From Saprospiraceae bacterium (GTDB lineage: Bacteria; Bacteroidota; Bacteroidia; Chitinophagales; Saprospiraceae): a stretch of 64,000 nt of DNA. The notes beneath the pieces were generated by a model. The model saw nothing but the letters and a program-made list of their open reading frames with translations. It ran no database searches and was not told where the DNA came from. The position numbers and the translations under genes are program-made. The stretch covers positions 1-64,000 of the forward strand of contig JANWXM010000017.1 of NCBI GenBank assembly GCA_025055285.1, read 5' to 3'. Positions 61,575 to 64,000 of this stretch are shown in pieces. Position 1 is the first letter of the stretch. Each line of letters begins with the position of its first letter.

Positions 61575-62741
61575 TTATTGCATGCGCAACACGCACGCGT
61601 GGGTTTGCCACTCGACCGATAGGTAGCTTGGATGACGCAGCCAGCGCACCAAGGGCTCGCCAAGGAGTTCGGCGCGCCAGCCTTCAAGTAACTTAGGGTC
61701 AAAGCCATCGCCGTTTTTGAGGCGATTGAAATCGCTGCGAGGCAGTAAGAGGGCAGGGCTGATTTCGTGTTTAATACACTGATAGCGCACAAAATGGTAA
61801 AGTAGTTCCAGCGTCCATTCGCGTTCAGGGTCGTCGGGAGCAGGCGTGGGCAGGCTGTTTACGAGAGCTTTTTCTCCGTCTGTTGGCGGTGTTTTCCAGA
61901 GAGCTTCCCATTCAGTTAAATAGCGGCGCCAGACACCTTCGTTCAAGACTCGATTGGCTTTGAAGGCGTGCTGGCCACCTTTGATGGCTTTCACAACAGT
62001 ACTGATGTGACGGCTTTGAAGGATACTCTCCTTCGGTACGTTGAGTTGTTGTGCTTTTTCTCGCCGCCAGCGATGAAGTCGGAGGTAAAAGATTTTTTCC
62101 CTGAAATCCAGTTGGTGAATATAGTCGCTGTTAAGAGCTTCCTTGTAAGGGTCGGTTTGATAAGTTTCGGGTTGTTCCCACTTGCGGTTTTCTTCGCGGG
62201 CCCAAGCCTCCCGGTGTAGCAGGCGAAGTTTGTGGGTGAGTTTGTGATAAAGAGCGGGTAGATACTTTACATCCTCAACAGCATACTCGATTGCTTTAGG
62301 ATCGAGTGGGCGAGCCTCCCAATTGGCAACTGTGTGGCTTTTAGCTAGTGAAACACGCAGCTCGCGCTCGACGATTTTGGCAAAGGCCGCCGGATAATTA
62401 TGGCCCACGAAACCCGCTGCAATCTGAGTATCAAACGTATTGGCCGGTACGACGCTATATAGCGCGTAGAGCAGGCGGTAGTCGTTGTCGCCAGCATGAG
62501 TAATTTTCAAAATAGCCTCATTTTCTAGGAGTTGAGCAAAACGCCGCAGGTCGCGGATGCGCAAGGCATCGATCAAATAAATGTGTTGCTCTGTGACGAC
62601 TTGTACCAAACAAAGAATAGGGACGAAGGTCTTTTCGCCGACAAATTCAGTATCGAAGCCAAACCAGGCGGCAGCGGCCAGCTCGTCGATAGCGCGCTCG
62701 TAGGCGTCTGCTTCGTCCAAAAAATGCACTTGGTAATTCAT
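61575..62741 (-). CDS. rnd: Ribonuclease D
   Basis: A 3'-5' exoribonuclease that trims tRNAs. 388 residues. The DEDD catalytic residues appear in WFGFDTEFVGEKTFVP (Asp, Glu), ILKITHAGDNDYRLLY (Asp) and IEYAVEDVKYLPALYHKL (Asp with preceding Tyr, DEDDy type). An HRDC-like helical region follows at about 220-290 (EKIFYLRLHRWRREKAQQLN, ILQSRHISTVVKAIKGG). A -7 box ends 4 nt before the ATG, so the mRNA is probably leaderless. Confidence 0.93.
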   Translation of the reverse strand: MNYQVHFLDEADAYERAIDELAAAAWFGFDTEFVGEKTFVPILCLVQVVTEQHIYLIDALRIRDLRRFAQLLENEAILKITHAGDNDYRLLYALYSVVPANTFDTQIAAGFVGHNYPAAFAKIVERELRVSLAKSHTVANWEARPLDPKAIEYAVEDVKYLPALYHKLTHKLRLLHREAWAREENRKWEQPETYQTDPYKEALNSDYIHQLDFREKIFYLRLHRWRREKAQQLNVPKESILQSRHISTVVKAIKGGQHAFKANRVLNEGVWRRYLTEWEALWKTPPTDGEKALVNSLPTPAPDDPEREWTLELLYHFVRYQCIKHEISPALLLPRSDFNRLKNGDGFDPKLLEGWRAELLGEPLVRWLRHPSYLSVEWQTHACVLRMQ

Positions 62742-62745
62742 GCGC

Positions 62746-62753
62746 CAAATGTA
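62746..62753 (-). promoter_or_regulatory. Promoter -7 box TACATTTG, leaderless spacing
   Basis: An exact TAnnTTTG box separated from the rnd ATG (62741) by only GCGC. Transcription would start at or within the start codon. Confidence 0.6.
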
Positions 62754-62840
62754 GGTAGCTTCCGTTTATGTATTCGGGTATTTAAATTGCATCTTTGCAC
62801 AAGCCATTTCTGCTACTTAATTCAAACGTTACTTGCAATC

Positions 62841-64000
62841 ATGAAAAAAGTTCTTGCTGGCATTGCTGTCGTTTTGGTCTTATTTATAGGCGCTTTGGTC
62901 GCGTTGCCTTACTTCTTTAAGGACGAAATTGTCACTCAAATTAAATCGGTGGCAAACGAAAATTTGACCGCTAAATTGGACTTTCGGGATGTAAGCCTAT
63001 CGCTTCTTCGACATTTTCCCAAACTATCTGTTGGCCTAGAAGGACTAACGATTACGGGCAGCGGTCCGTTCGAGGGAATCAAATTAATTGACTGTGAAAG
63101 ACTGGACATAACCGTTGACCTCTGGTCGGCTATTTTTGGCGAACAAATTATAATCAAGGGTGTCTATTTAAACAGTCCTAAAATTAACATTTATGTGCTG
63201 CCTGATGGCACGGCAAACTACGACATTGCTAAGCCGTCGGCAGAAGAGCCGGAAACGGCCAGCACGTCGAGCACGCCAATACACTTAGACCGATACGCCA
63301 TTCGCAATGGCGAAGTGCACTACGACGACCGCTCGTTGCCCATGCGGGCTGACCTTTGGGGCCTCAATCATGAAGGTTCGGGCCAATTTAAGGCCGATAT
63401 CTACGACCTCATCACGCGCACTGACATTGAGAAACTCTCTGTGCGCTACGGTGGTGTTCAATACTTGAGCAAAGCTAAAGTTAACTGGAAAGCCACGCTA
63501 AATGTCAACATGCCGGAGATGAAGTTTACCCTCAGAGAAAGTGACCTGCAGTTGAATGCCTTAAAACTAGCCCTAGAGGGTTGGTTCCAAATGCCTAACG
63601 ATACCGATTATCTGATGGACCTGCGCTTCAGCACGCCTCAAAACGAATTTAAGCACTTTCTCTCCCTTCTTCCGGGCGCCTACACGCAGGATTTTGAGGG
63701 TGTGCAAGCCGGAGGCAGGGTACAATTCAGTGGCTTGGTGCGCGGGCGTTACAGTGAAACTACTTATCCGGCGTTTAAAATTGATCTCAAAATAGACAAC
63801 GGCAGTTTCAAATATCCAAGCCTGCCACTTGGCGTCAGTGGCATCTTCGTAGATATGAGCATCAACAGTCCATCTACTCATTTAAATGCGATGACGGTTG
63901 ACATCCCGCGTTTTGCCTTGCGCATAGGCAGTAATCCCATCGCAGGCCGCTTCTTTCTAAAAACGCCCGAAACTAATCCGACGGTAGACACAAAACTCAC
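62841..64000 (+). CDS. AsmA-family protein (3' end beyond the window)
   Basis: The first 386 codons of an inner-membrane-anchored protein with a large periplasmic part. A signal anchor (VLAGIAVVLVLFIGALVALP) is followed by the AsmA N-terminal pattern: TAKLDFRDVSLSLLRHFPKL and SVGLEGLTITGSGPFEG, then LDITVDLWSAIFGEQIIIKG and PKINIYVLPDGTANYDI. Repeated amphipathic strands follow (FSTPQNEFKHFLSLLPG). AsmA-like proteins help lipid transport to and organisation of the outer membrane. Full-length members are 800-1000 residues, so well under half is here. Divergent from rnd. Confidence 0.9.
   Translation, partial: MKKVLAGIAVVLVLFIGALVALPYFFKDEIVTQIKSVANENLTAKLDFRDVSLSLLRHFPKLSVGLEGLTITGSGPFEGIKLIDCERLDITVDLWSAIFGEQIIIKGVYLNSPKINIYVLPDGTANYDIAKPSAEEPETASTSSTPIHLDRYAIRNGEVHYDDRSLPMRADLWGLNHEGSGQFKADIYDLITRTDIEKLSVRYGGVQYLSKAKVNWKATLNVNMPEMKFTLRESDLQLNALKLALEGWFQMPNDTDYLMDLRFSTPQNEFKHFLSLLPGAYTQDFEGVQAGGRVQFSGLVRGRYSETTYPAFKIDLKIDNGSFKYPSLPLGVSGIFVDMSINSPSTHLNAMTVDIPRFALRIGSNPIAGRFFLKTPETNPTVDTKL

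Overview
The window is a chromosomal segment of a Bacteroidota bacterium. The evidence is the set of promoter -7 boxes of the TAnnTTTG type, a subtilisin with a C-terminal type IX secretion sorting domain, the Bacteroidota-style short AMP nucleosidase, the PSP1/RicT protein with a long lysine-rich tail, and a LytS/LytTR two-component pair. The order (perhaps Saprospirales or Chitinophagales) is a guess. I saw no rRNA, tRNA, CRISPR array or intact insertion sequence.

Layout. 1-1848 is decayed DNA: the tail of a membrane protein gene, an unknown fragment and a broken Rpn-type (PD-(D/E)XK) nuclease/transposase gene. 1849-4958 holds glycogen synthase, a GmhB-like phosphatase, an RluA-type pseudouridine synthase and a small conserved protein. 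5522-16283 is a co-oriented surface-glycan cluster: CgeB-like and two GT4 glycosyltransferases, a Wzy/ligase-like membrane protein, a polysaccharide deacetylase, an asparagine-synthase-like amidotransferase without its glutaminase half, a FemAB/GNAT-like acyltransferase, a methyltransferase and an ATP-grasp ligase. It is followed by a low-molecular-weight tyrosine phosphatase. 16999-27000 is mostly minus-strand housekeeping: lpdA, ricT, holB, a glutathione peroxidase, an Nfu protein, two NlpC/P60 lipoprotein-like paralogues and a Prc protease. 27925-31139 is a plus-strand run: cytochrome c, HerA-like ATPase, UMF1-type MFS transporter. 31140-32586 has no protein gene but carries two copies of a 125-nt element that looks like a duplicated small RNA gene with its own promoter and terminator. 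lysS and psd follow, then a cutC pseudogene.

35528-42723 is the most unusual block. A three-gene set (S41 peptidase lipoprotein, outer-membrane beta-barrel protein, small exported protein) is present twice in tandem. A 497-bp tract is identical between the copies while the flanking coding sequence has diverged, which points to gene conversion. Both copies carry the same upstream 14-bp box, which resembles a LytTR/AlgR site, at the same spacing from a -7 box, and the adjacent divergent genes encode a LytS-type kinase and LytTR regulator. This suggests a dedicated envelope-sensing and secreted-protease system. A tripartite exporter (TolC, HlyD, ABC with a degenerate nucleotide-binding domain) comes next, then the T9SS subtilisin.

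51308-64000 returns to housekeeping: AMP nucleosidase, RNase HII, a TMTC-like TPR membrane protein, a MarR regulator, purS, rsmI, ftsK, rlmN, a lipoprotein, RNase D and the start of an AsmA-family protein cut by the window edge.
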